Counted from the first letter of the stretch, positions 7,838 through 18,051 are shown. The stretch: 64,000 bases of DNA from Actinomycetes bacterium (GCA_029782355.1 JAKOUY010000031.1:124001-188000); one strand, 5' to 3'. Numbers and translations are program-made. The notes: generated by a model from the sequence alone, not told the origin.

Positions 7838-9576
7838 ATGAAGCTCACCGGAGCCCAAGCGTTGATCAAGTCGCTCGAACTGGAGGGCACCGAGGTGATC
7901 TTCGGTCTGCCCGGCGGCTGCATCCTGCCTGCTTACGACCCGCTGCTGGACAGCCCGATCCGCCACATCCTGGTGCGCCACGAGCAGGGCGCCGGGCACA
8001 TGGCCGAGGGCTACGCCCATGTCACCGGTCGGCCCGGCGTGGCCATGGTGACCAGCGGGCCGGCCGCCACCAACATGGTCACCCCGCTGATGGACGCCTA
8101 CATGGACTCGATCCCGATGGTGTGCATCACCGGCCAGGTGTCGACCGGAGCCATCGGCACCGATGCGTTCCAGGAGTGCGACACCGTTGGCATCACCCGC
8201 AGCTGCACCAAGCACAACGAGCTGGTGATGCGCCCCGAGGACCTCCCCTTGGCCATCCGCCAGGCGTTCCACATCGCCACCACCGGGCGCCCCGGGCCGA
8301 CCCTCGTCGACGTGCCCAAGGACGTCCTGCAGAACTCGATGGAGTGGCACTGGCCGACGGACCAGGAGGTCGCCGACAGCCTGCCCGGCTACCGGCCGAA
8401 CATGAAGGGCCACGGGCGGATGATCAAGGAGGCGGCCAAGCTGATCCTGGCCGCCGAACGCCCGGTCCTGTACGTGGGCGGCGGGATCTTGAAGGCTCGG
8501 GCCGCCGAGGCGCTGCGCGAGCTGGCCGAGCTGACCGGCATCCATGTCGTCACCACGCTGATGGCCCGCGGCGCCTTCCCGGACGACCACCCGCTGTGCC
8601 TCGGCATGCCGGGGATGCACGGCAACGCCGCGGCCACCACCGCCATGCAACGCAGCGACCTGCTGATCGCCCTCGGTGCCCGCTTCGACGACCGGATCAC
8701 CGGCAAGGTCGCCGGCTTCGCCCCGCAGGCCAAGGTGATCCACGTCGACATCGACCCGGCCGAGCAGGGCAAGGTCCGCCGGCCGGACGTCCCGATCGTC
8801 GGCGATTGCCGGCTGGTCGTCGAGGAGCTGATCCGGGTGATCCGCTCGATGCGCTCGGCGGGGACCGAGCAGGCCGACACCGGCGCCTGGCGCAGCACCA
8901 TCAGCGGCTGGCGCGAACTGTTCCCGGTGGCCTACGAGCCGTCCCAGCCCGGCGAGGCGCTGAAGCCGCAGTTCTGCATGGAGCAGCTGCGTGACCATGC
9001 GCCGGAGGGCACCATCCTCGTGAGCGGGGTCGGCCAGCACCAGATGTGGGCCAGCCAGTACTGGAACTTCACCGAGCCCTACAGCTGGGTCAACTCCGGC
9101 GGTCTGGGCACCATGGGGTTCAGCGTGCCGGCGGCCATCGGCGCCAAGGTCGGCCGCCCGGACCGCACGGTGTGGGCCGTCGACGGCGACGGGTGCTTCC
9201 AGATGACCGCCCAGGAGCTGGTCACGGCCAGCGTCGAGCGGATCCCGGTGAAGGTGGCGATCCTCAACAACAGCTACCTGGGCATGGTCCGCCAGTGGCA
9301 GGAGATGTTCTACGACGAGCGCTACAGCGAGGTCTACCTGTCGCCGGAGCTGCCCGACTTCGTCAAGTGGGCCGAGGCGATGGGGTGCGTGGGCATCCGC
9401 GTCGACAGCCCCGAGGAGGTCCAGCCGGCCATCGACAAGGCCAACGCGGTCGACGATCGCCCGGTCGTGGTCGACTTCCGGGTCGACGCCCGGGAAAAGG
9501 TCTTCCCCATGGTCCCGGCCGGATGCAGCAACGACGAGCTGATCCTCCCGCACTTCCAGAACAAGGAGCAGTTGGC

Positions 9577-9580
<4 letters not shown>
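7838..9580 (+). CDS. ilvB: Acetolactate synthase, large (catalytic) subunit
   Basis: ThDP- and FAD-dependent enzyme condensing two pyruvates to 2-acetolactate, or pyruvate with 2-oxobutyrate, the first common step of valine, leucine and isoleucine synthesis. The 580 residues show the three domains of the family: N-terminal with catalytic Glu49 ([15 protein letters not shown]), a central FAD-binding domain ([12 protein letters not shown]), and a C-terminal ThDP motif running from GDGCFQM (about 449) to [11 protein letters not shown]. An AGGAG site precedes the ATG. It overlaps ilvN by GTGA and is controlled by the upstream leader peptide and attenuator. Confidence 0.97.
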
Positions 9581-11146
<1,566 letters not shown>

Positions 11147-11193
11147 CCGCCGGCCGTTCCCGTGGGCCACGGGCCACCGCCTGGGCCCGGTGA

Positions 11194-12027
11194 TCAGCCG
11201 GAGCTGACGAGCCCGAGGGCAGCCGCCGCCAGCAGCATGCCGCCGAGCTGGGGGCGGCTGACCCGCTCGCCGTCCACGGTGGTGGCCAGCACGACCGTGC
11301 TCACCGGGTACATGGCCGACACCACGGCCACGATCGACAGCATCCCGTGGCGAGTTGCGGCCAGGTAGCAGACGTTGGCGAGCATGTCGAGGATGCCGGC
11401 CACGACGGCGATGGGTACGGCCCGGCGGGCGACTGCGGTGACGCCCCGCCGCACCTGCCAGGCGAGCACGGGCGCGGTGATGCCCACGGACCCGAGCCGC
11501 GCCCCGACCAGCGGCCACAGCCCGCTGCGGTGCGGGGCGTGGGACAGCAACACGAAGATCAGCCCGAACCCCAACCCGCCCAGCAGCGAGAGCGTCAGCT
11601 GGCGACGACCGATTCGCTGGTGGGCCGCGCCGACGATCCCGCCCACCAGCAGCACGGCCGCGGCAGCGAGGGCGATGCCCACCCAGGCCCGGGCACTCGG
11701 CCGCTCCCCCTGGGCGACGCCGACGATCACCGGGACGGTGAGGCTGACGACGGCGGTGGTCGGGGCGACGACGGACATCGACCCGCCGGCCAGCGCGGCG
11801 TAGAAGCAGACGATGCCGAGGACGCCGGCGCAGCCGCCGGCCAGCCCCCATCCGAGGCCGCCGAGCGGATCGGCCAGGACCAGCGCGGCGATGGTGACGA
11901 GCACGAGGCTCGCCGACTGGCCGACCACGGCGACGGCCAGGGACGCCATCCGCCGGGAGGCGTGGCCACCCGTCCAGTCGCCCAGGCCGTAGACCACGGC
12001 CGCGATCGCCGCGAGGAGCACACCCAC
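11194..12027 (-). CDS. EamA/DMT-family membrane transporter
   Basis: 277 residues made of two repeats of about five hydrophobic helices, the duplicated EamA layout of drug/metabolite transporters. Recognisable family features are an N-terminal LAAIAAVVYGLGDWTGG, an end of repeat one with VPVIVGVAQGE, and the closing PQLGGMLLAAAALGLV. Substrate is unknown. The start is 17 bp from the stop of the dioxygenase gene and on the same strand, so it is probably the last gene of a nucleotidyltransferase-dioxygenase-EamA operon. In that setting it could export a product of the HprK/PqqD locus; this is inference from position only. Confidence 0.85.
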   Translation of the reverse strand: MGVLLAAIAAVVYGLGDWTGGHASRRMASLAVAVVGQSASLVLVTIAALVLADPLGGLGWGLAGGCAGVLGIVCFYAALAGGSMSVVAPTTAVVSLTVPVIVGVAQGERPSARAWVGIALAAAAVLLVGGIVGAAHQRIGRRQLTLSLLGGLGFGLIFVLLSHAPHRSGLWPLVGARLGSVGITAPVLAWQVRRGVTAVARRAVPIAVVAGILDMLANVCYLAATRHGMLSIVAVVSAMYPVSTVVLATTVDGERVSRPQLGGMLLAAAALGLVSSG

Positions 12028-12044
12028 GGACGGGCCGTTCTGGG

Positions 12045-13142
12045 TTACGGGCCGACGAGGCGAGCCGTGGGCACCCGGCCGGCGGCGTCGACCACGTCGA
12101 ACAGCCGGAGCGGGCCGCCGGGCACGGCGGCCAGGTCGGCGAACGCGGCGTCGACCGCCGGCACTGACCGCCGCCGGGTGACCGCACCGGCGAAGCTCCC
12201 GGCCTGGATCGGCAGGGTCAGGAACAGGCGGTCCGTCTCGGTGGGCCGCTGGGCGCGGTGCAGGCCGCGCGGGTTGGAGAGGTAGGTGGTGCCGGCCGGT
12301 CCGGTCAGCCGGCGTGGTTCGACCCGGCCGAAGCGTCGAGCGACGGCGTCGTCGGCCTCGCCGAGGTCGACGCGCCGGAAGCCGCGGCCGCGCAGCGCGC
12401 CGAGGCGATGCGATCCGGGGAGGTACTCCATGGGAGCGGCTCCGTCATCGACATCGGTGAGGTTGATGTGGACCCGGATCGCCCCGAGACCGTCGAAGTC
12501 GGTGTGCCACGTCCGGGCGAAGCGAGGCGAGGACTCGGTAGGACTGTGACTCGACGGGACGCACGACCAGTTGAGCTGCGAGGTGTGCACCACGGCACCC
12601 AGCCCGTACAGCGCGCCGACCAGCTGGTGCAGCCGCCGGCTGGCCATCAGGGATTGGATCGGGCCCTGGGCCCAGGCGAAGTCACCGGGGATCTGGACCA
12701 GGATCGCGTCGGCCGGCCGATCGGCGTACGTCCCCCGGGTCATCGACCCGTCGGCGTGGCGGACCACACCCGGCGCCGTGGTGGCGAACTCGCGCAGGCG
12801 GCGCACGGCATCGGCGTCGAGCACGGGGTCGATGCGTGCCAGGCCGACGCGTTGCAACTCGGCCAGCGCGGCGCGGTCGGCGCTCGAAAGCCCGGCACGC
12901 ATCCGCCGGGCCGACACCCGGTCCGGCCCGGGGACGGCCCGCAGCGCGGCTCGCAGCACCTCACTGGTGACGCCCGCCGTGCGGACGTGCAGCCGGCGGG
13001 CGTGACGGTAGGTCACCGGCGACGACGGCAGCCCGCGCCGGGCCCGGGCCAGGTCGTCGCCCAAGCCGCGGCCGGCCCGCCACGCCCGGCGGAGGAGCGC
13101 GGCGGAGCGCCTCGACCGGGCGGTGACGATCGGGGCGGTCAT
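12045..13142 (-). CDS. Phytanoyl-CoA dioxygenase-family 2-oxoglutarate oxygenase, locus 2
   Basis: 365 residues. The Fe(II) facial triad of the PhyH family can be placed: His213 and Asp215 in TWHTDFDG, and distal His295 in NPRGLHRAQ, with the conserved turn PMEYLPGSHRLG between them. The first 80 or so residues are Arg-rich and may be an extra domain. Such enzymes hydroxylate small molecules, lipids or peptide side chains. Its start overlaps the nucleotidyltransferase stop by 4 bp, placing it in the HprK/PqqD locus, where it is a natural candidate for tailoring the 40-residue peptide. The substrate is not shown by the sequence. Confidence 0.82.
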   Translation of the reverse strand: MTAPIVTARSRRSAALLRRAWRAGRGLGDDLARARRGLPSSPVTYRHARRLHVRTAGVTSEVLRAALRAVPGPDRVSARRMRAGLSSADRAALAELQRVGLARIDPVLDADAVRRLREFATTAPGVVRHADGSMTRGTYADRPADAILVQIPGDFAWAQGPIQSLMASRRLHQLVGALYGLGAVVHTSQLNWSCVPSSHSPTESSPRFARTWHTDFDGLGAIRVHINLTDVDDGAAPMEYLPGSHRLGALRGRGFRRVDLGEADDAVARRFGRVEPRRLTGPAGTTYLSNPRGLHRAQRPTETDRLFLTLPIQAGSFAGAVTRRRSVPAVDAAFADLAAVPGGPLRLFDVVDAAGRVPTARLVGP

Positions 13143-14221
13143 CGACGGTCAACGTATCGAACGAGCGTCTTCCCGCCGGCCATCGCGCCGCGCTGGGCGC
13201 TGCGGGCCAGCCGGCCGGCGCTGCCGACCCACCACCAGCGACGGGGCACCGTGGAGCGGGCGGCCGCCTTGACCGACACCAGGTTGCGCCCGGTGGTGGC
13301 CAGGTAGGACGCCACCGACGGGGTCATCCGAGCGTCCTGGAGGGCGCGCACCCAGCGGTTCGACGACGGTGCGGACACCTCGTCGAGCGCGCATGGGTCG
13401 CCGCCGGCGAGCACCCGCTCGGTCAACCGGTGGGTCCGCCCGACGGCGGCCGAAGCGTCGGCGAGGCCTGCGGCGCGCTGCCAGCCGGCACCGGCGCGCT
13501 CGACCAGCAGGTGGGCGTCGACGAGGGTGCGCAACGACGACCACCCGTCCTTGGCGGCGTGCAGGCAGACGTGGGCCAGCGCGGCGTCCGGGTCCAGGGT
13601 CCGCACCGCCGCACCGGCGAGGACGACGTCGACCGAGCGGGCCAACAGCTCGGCGGTGGCCAGCCTGCGAGGGTGGCCGGGCGTGATCCGCCAGTGCAGG
13701 TCGAGGTAGCCACCATGACCGGCGAGGGTCAGCTCGTAGGACGTGAACCGGACCACCCGGCTGAGCAGATCACTGACCCGCGGGTCCGGCAGGTTGGGCA
13801 CGACGGCGTAGCCGGACCGACAGAGCACGTCGATGGCCTGCCCGAGCCGAGCCGGTTGGACCAGCAGGTCGACATCGACGCCGACGCGATCGGCGGCCGG
13901 CCGACCGGTGAGCGCGCCGAGGGCCACGCCCTTCAGGCACAGGCTGGGGATCCCGGCATCACCGAGCAGGGTCGTGGTCCGCACGCACGTCGCCTCGGCC
14001 TGGGCGCCGCTGACCAGCAGCGAGCGCCGGAGCACGGCGAGGGTTCGCTCGGCGGCATCGGTGACCGGAGCGCCCTGAGTGGTGGCAGCGAGCACGTTCG
14101 GCACGACGTCGTGGTCGATCGCCAGCGTCACCAGATCGGTGTCGATCGGGGTCGTGGGCGCGTCGGCGATGCCGAGCCCGGACCGCACGACGGCCACCAG
14201 CGCTGCCGCCGTCGCCCCCAC
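13139..14221 (-). CDS. Nucleotidyltransferase family protein (NTP_transf_5 type), locus 2
   Basis: 360 residues from a GTG at 14221. Key motifs are CLKGVAL near residues 95-101 and DRVGVDVDLLV near 111-121, giving the Asp-x-Asp metal site, and later LDLHWRI and HVCLHAAKDGW, all typical of this family. It is a distant paralogue of the protein at 4606-5745. Longer starts up to 14341 would run through the start of the divergent HprK-like gene, so the GTG leaving a 34-bp gap is preferred. The stop overlaps the dioxygenase start. The substrate is unknown; a peptide or its kinase partner is possible. Confidence 0.82.
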   Translation of the reverse strand: MGATAAALVAVVRSGLGIADAPTTPIDTDLVTLAIDHDVVPNVLAATTQGAPVTDAAERTLAVLRRSLLVSGAQAEATCVRTTTLLGDAGIPSLCLKGVALGALTGRPAADRVGVDVDLLVQPARLGQAIDVLCRSGYAVVPNLPDPRVSDLLSRVVRFTSYELTLAGHGGYLDLHWRITPGHPRRLATAELLARSVDVVLAGAAVRTLDPDAALAHVCLHAAKDGWSSLRTLVDAHLLVERAGAGWQRAAGLADASAAVGRTHRLTERVLAGGDPCALDEVSAPSSNRWVRALQDARMTPSVASYLATTGRNLVSVKAAARSTVPRRWWWVGSAGRLARSAQRGAMAGGKTLVRYVDRR

Positions 14222-14241
14222 GGCGGCAACTGTAGGCCCGG

Positions 14242-14247
14242 TACAGT
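14242..14247 (+). promoter_or_regulatory. -10-like TACAGT before the HprK-like gene (leaderless start)
   Basis: TACAGT sits 8 nt before the GTG of the HprK-like gene, the distance expected for a leaderless actinobacterial transcript. The same hexamer, in the similar context ATACAGTTCG, lies before the 40-residue peptide at 15093-15098. No convincing -35 is seen. Confidence 0.4.
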
Positions 14248-14255
14248 CGGCCGCC

Positions 14256-15092
14256 GTGACCCTGTCCGACCTGCTCCCCGCCGGGTTGGTGAGCGCCGCG
14301 GTTCGGGTGGGTGCCGTCCCGGCCACGTTGGACGGCGGCACCGAGTTGAACGAGTGGCTGGTGGCTCGCGACGACGCCGCCCTGTACCGGATGGCCGGGT
14401 TCCGGATGCTGGTCCGAGGGACGCACGAGGTCGTCGTCGAGCCGCTCGGAACGACCTCGCTGGACGAGGTCGCCGTGCACGTCTACGGCATGGCCGTCCG
14501 GTCACTGCTGCTGCACGGTGGTGTGTTCTGCCTGCACGCCAGCGCCGTCCGCCTGGGCGGCACCGTGCTGGCAGTGGGTGGGCGCAGCGGCGCCGGGAAG
14601 AGCACGACGGCCATGGCCCTCGCCGCCCACGGCGAGCTCCTGGTCGACGACGTCGTCCCCGTCACCGTCACCGACGGGGTGGCGCTGGTCCACCCGTTCC
14701 ACCGACCCGTGCACCTCGACCGGTCTCCGAGCCACGGCGACGCCGGCGGCGGCGGGCGGATCACGTCCGGCCCACGCGGCAAGCAGGCGGTCGAGCCGGG
14801 CGCGGCGGACCGGCGACCGTGCCCGCTCCAGCGACTGGTGGTGATCGAGCTGGGACCGCCCGGGACGGCCGTGTCGGCCCGCCCGGTCGGCGGGGCCGAG
14901 CGGCTGCGCTGGATCGTCCGGCTGTCCAACTCCACCGGCCTGGCATCGCTCGGGCGGCGGGCTGCGGGGTACTTCGCCTGGGCCGCGGCCGTGGCCGACG
15001 CCGTGCCAACCGCAGTCGTGACCCGCCCGGACGGATCCGACACGCTGGGCGAGGTGGTCGCCATGATCCGTGATGGTCGGTGTGACCTGTGA
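14256..15092 (+). CDS. HPr kinase-related P-loop protein, locus 2
   Basis: 278 residues from a GTG at 14256. HprK features are clear: LHASAVRLGG near 93-102, Walker A VGGRSGAGKSTT near 107-118, and LLVDDVVPV near 128-136 matching the catalytic acidic pair of HPr kinase. The N-terminal third has no PqqD domain, unlike the locus-1 homologue. True HprK phosphorylates HPr, but related kinases in some lasso-peptide clusters phosphorylate a serine of the peptide. It is followed by a 40-residue peptide and a PqqD protein, so a peptide substrate is the simplest guess. It is divergent from the nucleotidyltransferase. Confidence 0.82.
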   Translation: MTLSDLLPAGLVSAAVRVGAVPATLDGGTELNEWLVARDDAALYRMAGFRMLVRGTHEVVVEPLGTTSLDEVAVHVYGMAVRSLLLHGGVFCLHASAVRLGGTVLAVGGRSGAGKSTTAMALAAHGELLVDDVVPVTVTDGVALVHPFHRPVHLDRSPSHGDAGGGGRITSGPRGKQAVEPGAADRRPCPLQRLVVIELGPPGTAVSARPVGGAERLRWIVRLSNSTGLASLGRRAAGYFAWAAAVADAVPTAVVTRPDGSDTLGEVVAMIRDGRCDL

Positions 15093-15098
15093 TACAGT
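15093..15098 (+). promoter_or_regulatory. -10-like TACAGT for the 40-residue peptide gene
   Basis: TACAGT lies 34 nt before the peptide ATG, leaving a 5' leader of about 28 nt that holds the ribosome binding site GGAGGG (15120-15125). A separate promoter here would let the peptide be made in excess over the modifying enzymes, as is usual for RiPP precursors. A -35 box is not clear. Confidence 0.35.
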
Positions 15099-15132
15099 TC
15101 GCCGCTTCAACCATTGAGCGGAGGGCAGTGAG

Positions 15133-15255
15133 ATGGACCAGGTCATCAAGCAGGAGTGGGACGTTCCGGCCGCGGAGGCGTTGACCGACGTGGAGAGCCG
15201 GGCCGACCGGCCCGACGTCACCATGCGCAACGGGCAGACGTCCGTTCCCGCCTGA
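15133..15255 (+). CDS. 40-residue peptide, candidate RiPP precursor
   Basis: A short gene with its own strong ribosome binding site GGAGGG 7 nt before the ATG. The peptide starts MDQVIKQEWDVPAAEALTDV and ends MRNGQTSVPA. It has no signal peptide and no cysteine, is acidic in the first half, and has Thr36 and Ser37 near its end. EWDVP (residues 8-12) gives aromatic-x-x-Pro, which resembles the YxxP leader motif that PqqD-like domains recognise in lasso-peptide precursors. It lies between an HprK-like kinase gene and a PqqD gene. It is the best candidate substrate of the locus; cleavage site and final product are unknown. Confidence 0.72.
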   Translation: MDQVIKQEWDVPAAEALTDVESRADRPDVTMRNGQTSVPA

Positions 15256-15289
15256 GCCCCGCCCGGCCGATCCCCGCCCGGCGGACTCC

Positions 15290-15565
15290 GTGGTGAGTCA
15301 CCCGCCGCGCTATCGGCGCGCCCCGGGAGCGGCGACGGCGTCGGTCGACGGCGACACCGTGGTCGTGTCGCCTGCGGATCTGCGCTATCACGCGCTGAAC
15401 CGTTCGGGGGCTGGGTTGTGGTCCGTGCTGGTCGATCCCGTCACCGTGGACGAGATCGTCGGCCACCTGACGGCCCGGTTCGAGGTGGACGACGGGCGGT
15501 GTCGTGTCGACGTCGAGGATGCCCTGGCGCACTTCGCCGAGATCGGGATCGTCGAGGTCGTCTAA
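15290..15565 (+). CDS. PqqD-family peptide chaperone (RiPP recognition element), locus 2
   Basis: 91 residues from the first of two adjacent GTG codons. It fits PqqD well: a beta-hairpin region DGDTVVVSP, then LRYHALNRSGAGLWSVL, VTVDEIVGHLTARFEVDD, and the final DVEDALAHFAEIGIVEVV, the standard winged-helix order. PqqD proteins bind leader peptides and present them to modifying enzymes. It starts 34 bp after the 40-residue peptide. The TAA stop is the first half of an inverted repeat that belongs to the metY promoter. Confidence 0.85.
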   Translation: MVSHPPRYRRAPGAATASVDGDTVVVSPADLRYHALNRSGAGLWSVLVDPVTVDEIVGHLTARFEVDDGRCRVDVEDALAHFAEIGIVEVV

Positions 15566-15602
15566 ATCCGACTTGGTAGGTCGGGATTTACTCGGGTACG
15601 CT
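15563..15602 (+). promoter_or_regulatory. metY promoter with overlapping inverted-repeat operator
   Basis: TAAATCCGAC (15563-15572) and GTCGGGATTTA (15580-15590) form an inverted repeat around TTGGTAG. TTGGTA (15573-15578) also serves as a -35-like box, 18 bp before the -10-like TACGCT (15597-15602), which is 8 nt from the metY ATG. A factor bound to the repeat would cover the -35, so repression, probably in response to sulphur status, is likely. Rrf2/CymR- or TetR/McbR-type regulators bind comparable dyads. Confidence 0.55.
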
Positions 15603-15610
15603 CACGGTCC

Positions 15611-16939
15611 ATGAGTGACGCTTGGGGTTTCGAGACACGCCAGATCCACGTCGGCGGTGAGCCCGACCCGACCACCGGGGCTCGGGCGGTGCCCATCTAC
15701 CAGACGACCAGCTACGAGTTCCGCGACGCGGCGCACGCCCAGAACCTGTTCGCCCTGGCCGAGGTCGGCAACATCTACACCCGGATCATGAACCCCACGC
15801 AGGGGGCGCTGGAAGCCCGGATCAACTCGCTGGAGGGCGGCTGCACCACGGCCATCGGGCTGCCCGGGGCCTTGGCCGTCGCCAGCGGGCAGTCGGCCGA
15901 GACCCTCGCCATCCTGACCCTGGCCGAGGCCGGCGATCACCTCGTGGCCAGCCCGTCGCTGTATGGCGGCACGTACAACCTGCTGCACCACACGCTGCCG
16001 AAGATGGGCATCCAGGTCACCTTCGTCGACGATCCCCACGATCTGCAGCAGTGGGCCGCCGCCGTCCAGCCGAACACCAAGGCGTTCTTCGGGGAGGTCC
16101 TGGCCAACCCGCGCAACGACGTGTTCGACATCGAGGGCGTCGGCGGTGTGGCCCATCAGCACGGGGTACCGCTCATCGTCGACAACACCGTGGCCACGCC
16201 GTACCTGGTGCGTCCGCTCGAGTGGGGCGCCGACATCGTGGTCCACAGCCTGACCAAGTTCTGCGGCGGGCACGGCACCTCGATCGGCGGGGCGATCATC
16301 GACGGCGGGACCTTCGACTTCGGTGCCAGTGGTCGCTTCGCCAACTTCACCGAACCCGATCCCAGCTACCACGGCCTGGCCTACTGGCCGGCCCTGGGCC
16401 ACGGCTCGTTCATCCTCAAGGCCCGGGTGCAGCTGCTGCGCGACCTGGGCATGGCGATCTCGCCGTTCAACGCCTTCTTGATCCTGCAGGGCCTGGAGAC
16501 GCTGAGCCTGCGGATGGAGCGGCACTTCGCCAACGCCTCCCGGGTGGCCGACTACCTGGCCAACCATCCGAAGGTGGACAGCGTGGCCTTCGCCGGGCTG
16601 GCGTCGAGCCCGTGGCACGACCGGCTGACGCGCTACGGCGGCGGTCGCGGCTACGGCAGCATCATCGCCTTCGACCTGAAGTCGGCCGACCCGGAGTCGG
16701 CCCGCACGGACGGCCAGCGCTTCGTCGAGGCGCTCAGCCTGCACAGCCACGTGGCCAACATCGGCGACGTCCGCAGCCTGGTGATCCACCCAGCGAGCAC
16801 GACTCACAGCCAGCTGACCCCCGAGGAGCAGGCGGCCAGCGGCGTCAACCCGGGCCTGGTCCGCCTCAGCGTCGGGCTGGAGACGATCGACGACATCCTC
16901 GCCGACCTGGACACCGGGTTCGCCGCCATCGGCGGCTGA
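15611..16939 (+). CDS. metY: O-acetylhomoserine sulfhydrylase (aminocarboxypropyltransferase)
   Basis: PLP enzyme making homocysteine from O-acetylhomoserine and sulphide (direct sulfhydrylation), feeding methionine synthesis. The 442-residue length and start (WGFETRQIHVGGEPDPTTGAR) are typical of MetY rather than the roughly 380-residue MetB. Visible are the phosphate-binding YTRIMNPTQGALEARI, the stacking Tyr region PSLYGGTYNLL and the PLP lysine at about residue 216 in HSLTKFCGGHG. Its ATG is 8 nt from a -10-like box, so the mRNA is probably leaderless. An inverted repeat overlaps its promoter. Confidence 0.95.
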   Translation: MSDAWGFETRQIHVGGEPDPTTGARAVPIYQTTSYEFRDAAHAQNLFALAEVGNIYTRIMNPTQGALEARINSLEGGCTTAIGLPGALAVASGQSAETLAILTLAEAGDHLVASPSLYGGTYNLLHHTLPKMGIQVTFVDDPHDLQQWAAAVQPNTKAFFGEVLANPRNDVFDIEGVGGVAHQHGVPLIVDNTVATPYLVRPLEWGADIVVHSLTKFCGGHGTSIGGAIIDGGTFDFGASGRFANFTEPDPSYHGLAYWPALGHGSFILKARVQLLRDLGMAISPFNAFLILQGLETLSLRMERHFANASRVADYLANHPKVDSVAFAGLASSPWHDRLTRYGGGRGYGSIIAFDLKSADPESARTDGQRFVEALSLHSHVANIGDVRSLVIHPASTTHSQLTPEEQAASGVNPGLVRLSVGLETIDDILADLDTGFAAIGG

Positions 16940-16977
16940 ACCCGGCGCCCAGATCGGGCTCGGACACGATCAGACTT

Positions 16978-16996
16978 GGCCGGTCAGATCCCGGCC
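16978..16996. terminator. Short hairpin between convergent metY and protease genes
   Basis: GGCCGG and CCGGCC flank a 7-nt loop just before the protease stop. It is a weak 6-bp stem without a U-tract, so its role as a terminator is only suggested by position. Confidence 0.3.
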
Positions 16997-16997
16997 G

Positions 16998-17921
16998 TCA
17001 GATCCCGAAGTGGGCCAGCCACTTCTTGACGACGGGGATGTCGACGCGCTGGTACCCGCCGAGGTACCGGCAGTTCTCCGCACCGTTGAGGGCGTAGCTG
17101 GTCACCGTGACGATCACACCCTTGAGCAGCGACGGGCCGCCCGAGTCACCGAAGCAGGTCCCGCCGGTGCCCTTGGTGTTGTTCGGGTTGCCGTTCATCT
17201 GGACCACCTGAGCGGTCATCTTCTGGCCTTGCTGCTCGGCGTACTCGCGCTCGATCGGATCGCTCGTGGCTTCCGGCTTCTGCGGCCCGCTCAGCGGCTT
17301 CTGCACGTGCGTTCCGTACCCGATGGACGTGAAGATGGTCTTGTTCAGCGTCGGCTGCGCATAGTTGTTCAGCATGTTGGTCGGCGCGACGTTGAGGGTG
17401 TCTCGGTCGTTCACCGGAGCATCGAGGACGATGACCCCGACGTCGTTCCAGTTCTTCAGGTCGGTGAAGTGGGAGTAGCCGGGGTGGGTGTAGGACTGCC
17501 CGCTGACCACCGTCCACCTCGAGACCGACCCCCCGTCCGGGTCGTAGATGCCGGCGGGCAGCGCGTCGCCCGGGTGCAGGTACCCGATCTCCGGGTACCC
17601 GGTGTTGGAGTTGCCCGTGTTGGGGTCATGATCGTCGGCCCGCGGGAGCCGCAACGATGGCTTGAAGTCGAAGAACACGAGGGTCTTGCCCCTGTTGCCG
17701 TCGGTGCAGTGGCCAGCCGTGATCACGACGGTCGGTGACACGAGGGTCCCGGTGCACCGGAAGCGGCTGTCGCCCTGGTAGTAGAGCAGCATGCCCACGC
17801 CGTTGTGGGCGCGGTCGGGCGCGCCGCCGGTGATGGCGACGGCGGGAGCGGCAGCGATGCCGGCCCCGGCTGCGACGGCGACGCCCGCGGCGATTGCCGT
17901 GCGAAGTTTCCTACGGATCAT
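16998..17921 (-). CDS. Secreted trypsin-like serine protease (S1 family)
   Basis: 307 residues with a Sec signal peptide (RRKLRT then an Ala/Val-rich core, cleavage near PAVA-ITGG). The mature N-terminus ITGG resembles the IVGG activation end of trypsins. The catalytic triad can be placed: His71 in ITAGHC, Asp160 in NWNDVGVIVLD and Ser260 in CFGDSGGPSLL. Cys56/Cys72 and Cys256/Cys282 or so could form the usual disulphides. It probably acts outside the cell on proteins. It stands alone, divergent from the MMPL exporter across a gap of 130 bp. Confidence 0.92.
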   Translation of the reverse strand: MIRRKLRTAIAAGVAVAAGAGIAAAPAVAITGGAPDRAHNGVGMLLYYQGDSRFRCTGTLVSPTVVITAGHCTDGNRGKTLVFFDFKPSLRLPRADDHDPNTGNSNTGYPEIGYLHPGDALPAGIYDPDGGSVSRWTVVSGQSYTHPGYSHFTDLKNWNDVGVIVLDAPVNDRDTLNVAPTNMLNNYAQPTLNKTIFTSIGYGTHVQKPLSGPQKPEATSDPIEREYAEQQGQKMTAQVVQMNGNPNNTKGTGGTCFGDSGGPSLLKGVIVTVTSYALNGAENCRYLGGYQRVDIPVVKKWLAHFGI

Positions 17922-18051
17922 GAAGAACCCTCCCCGGTTCTGTGAGGTCGCGGCCGCCTGACCGCAACGAGTGGAACAGACGTTACAGCCAGGGAATCGG
18001 GCTGGAAAGGGTCACCTCTCTAGGATCGGATCGCAACAAGGGGGAGCGACG

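Noticed and set aside
14222-14341. Longer N-terminus for the locus-2 nucleotidyltransferase
   Set aside because: It would overlap the start of the divergent HprK-like gene; the GTG at 14221 leaves a normal gap.
11194-15565. Ordinary lasso-peptide cluster
   Set aside because: No asparagine-synthetase-like cyclase and no transglutaminase-like leader protease are encoded in the window.
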